Shown here one piece after another: positions 63,401 through 64,000 of a stretch of DNA of 64,000 nt (position 1 is the first letter of the stretch; every line of letters begins with the position of its first letter). This stretch comes from Piper betle (lineage: Eukaryota; Streptophyta; Magnoliopsida; Piperales; Piperaceae). The notes beneath the pieces were generated by a model that ran no database searches, was not told the origin of the DNA, and worked only from the letters and a program-made list of their open reading frames with translations. Position numbers and translations under genes: made by a program. The stretch lies in contig JAURVB010012979.1 of assembly GCA_033002965.1 (NCBI GenBank), positions 98,475 through 162,474 on the forward strand, written 5' to 3'.

Positions 63401-64000
63401 CAATCTCTTGTAATTGTTCTCCTAGAAACCATCACAAATGGCGGTTGCAAGTTACTAACCAACCTTCTAAATCCTTCATGTTCCACAATTGAAAACGAAT
63501 ACTCATGCAAGATAATTGCCTCGGCCAATTCTAATCTACTCCTTCCTTGATCAAATTTCCAAACTTCTATTTTATTGTCTCCATCTTTTTCACTCCCATC
63601 TTGAAAATTTGTTGCCCAATATCACCACTTATATTTTTTGTCCTCTTCATTTTAAAATTAGGGCATTTCCCTTCAACATGCCTCCATAAATGAGTAGTTC
63701 CATAACTTCCGGCTCCATCAAACTTCTTTTCACAATAACGACAAATATCAAATGTTCCATTCTTCTCATATTTCTTATCAAAATAGGCCCATACACCGGA
63801 TGCCATTTTCCTTTTTTGATAATGCACCATCTAGAGATTCTCCTTCTTTAGCAATCGAATTTTTGTTATCTTTTCCATCTCCACTTTGTTCATTTACATT
63901 TAGTAATGAACTTGCATGATCCATCTGTGAAAAAAAATCAAATTATAAATATAAAATGTCATAACTAGTATAAATCAATTCTATTTATAAAAGTGGTATC
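60473..64000 (-). mobile_element. hAT DNA transposon, runs off the window
   Basis: The left terminus TAGGGGTGGGCGCGG at 60473 matches the usual hAT end (C/TAGGGGTGGGC). The transposase is on the minus strand. The other terminus is not reached before 64000, so length and the 8-bp target duplication cannot be checked. The segment 61050-61740 between the left end and the transposase stop contains exon-like pieces of uncertain origin. Confidence 0.75.
61742..63830 (-). pseudogene. hAT transposase (BED finger, RICESLEEPER-like), frame-broken
   Basis: The N-terminal frame (63830-63567) holds a BED zinc finger: WAYFDKKYEKN, C-x2-C (ICRYC), and H-x3-H..C (HLWRHVEGKC). A middle part (63580-63200) encodes LELAEAIILHEYSFSIVEHEG and FTSDIWIS, the start of the RNase H-like fold. 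The long frame 63199-61742 has FDNASANDG, CCAHVLNLIVQDGL, KTRWNSTYKM, LDPRSKM, and the C-terminal dimerisation region with LSWWRLN, VASESAFS and STRNSLSPKTLEALICAQNWL. The parts are in different frames, separated by one-base losses at A/T runs (63586-63590, 63373-63378) and near 63205. Either it is inactive or these are sequence errors; much of the core is intact. Confidence 0.85.

Noticed and set aside
1..64000. CRISPR arrays, bacterial operons or viral insertions
   Set aside because: No regularly spaced repeats of that kind and no viral replicase or coat-like frames; coding features are of plant and transposon type.

Overview
This is nuclear DNA from a flowering plant. Genes are split by GT-AG introns into short exons, products carry plastid transit peptides, and the gene families are plant-type: SAUR, plastid CPN20, KAS II, plastid ACP, a universal-stress-protein kinase and a SAP/CCCH protein. 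Spacers are AT-rich and full of LTR and DNA transposon debris. First exons that are much more GC-rich than the rest (KAS II, the hydrolase/CPBP gene) recall non-grass monocots, but I cannot fix the lineage.

Layout. 1-3.1 kb: one weak minus-strand gene candidate. 3.9 kb: a beta-galactosidase exon-1 relic with an in-frame stop. 4.4-12.7 kb (-): a USP-domain/kinase gene with a 2.8-kb solo LTR inside a coding exon, no kinase N-lobe and at least two apparent frame breaks. 15.1-16.7 kb (+): intact plastid co-chaperonin CPN20. 17.4-20.0 kb (-): SAP plus CCCH zinc-finger gene, with a 318-bp tandem duplication just upstream of its start. 20.7-25.7 kb: AT-rich spacer with a decayed TRIM. 25.7-30.9 kb (+): 13-exon KAS II gene. 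31-33.6 kb: a foldback element and an intact TRIM with target-site duplication. 33.7-35.4 kb (+): a two-exon gene for an 87-residue membrane protein. 36.7-37.6 kb (+): plastid acyl carrier protein. 39.1 kb (+) and 45.1 kb (-): two SAUR genes facing each other, with a solo LTR and another LTR-like element between them. 48.6-57.9 kb (-): a large EMB8-type hydrolase fused to a CPBP (CAAX protease-like) domain. 59.5 kb (+): a GDSL lipase cut off in exon 2 by a Ty1/copia element, itself interrupted by a hAT transposon that runs off the window.

Functionally, KAS II and ACP belong to the same plastid fatty-acid pathway: KAS II elongates 16:0-ACP to 18:0-ACP and ACP carries the chain. They lie 6 kb apart in the same orientation. 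CPN20 is also plastid-targeted. The other genes show no obvious shared pathway.

A recurring oddity is one-base frame breaks, mostly single-base losses in homopolymer or GC-rich runs. They occur in at least five loci whose other exons splice in frame. This looks more like uncorrected sequence-consensus errors than simultaneous decay of several genes, and every 'pseudogene' reading here should be weighed against it.
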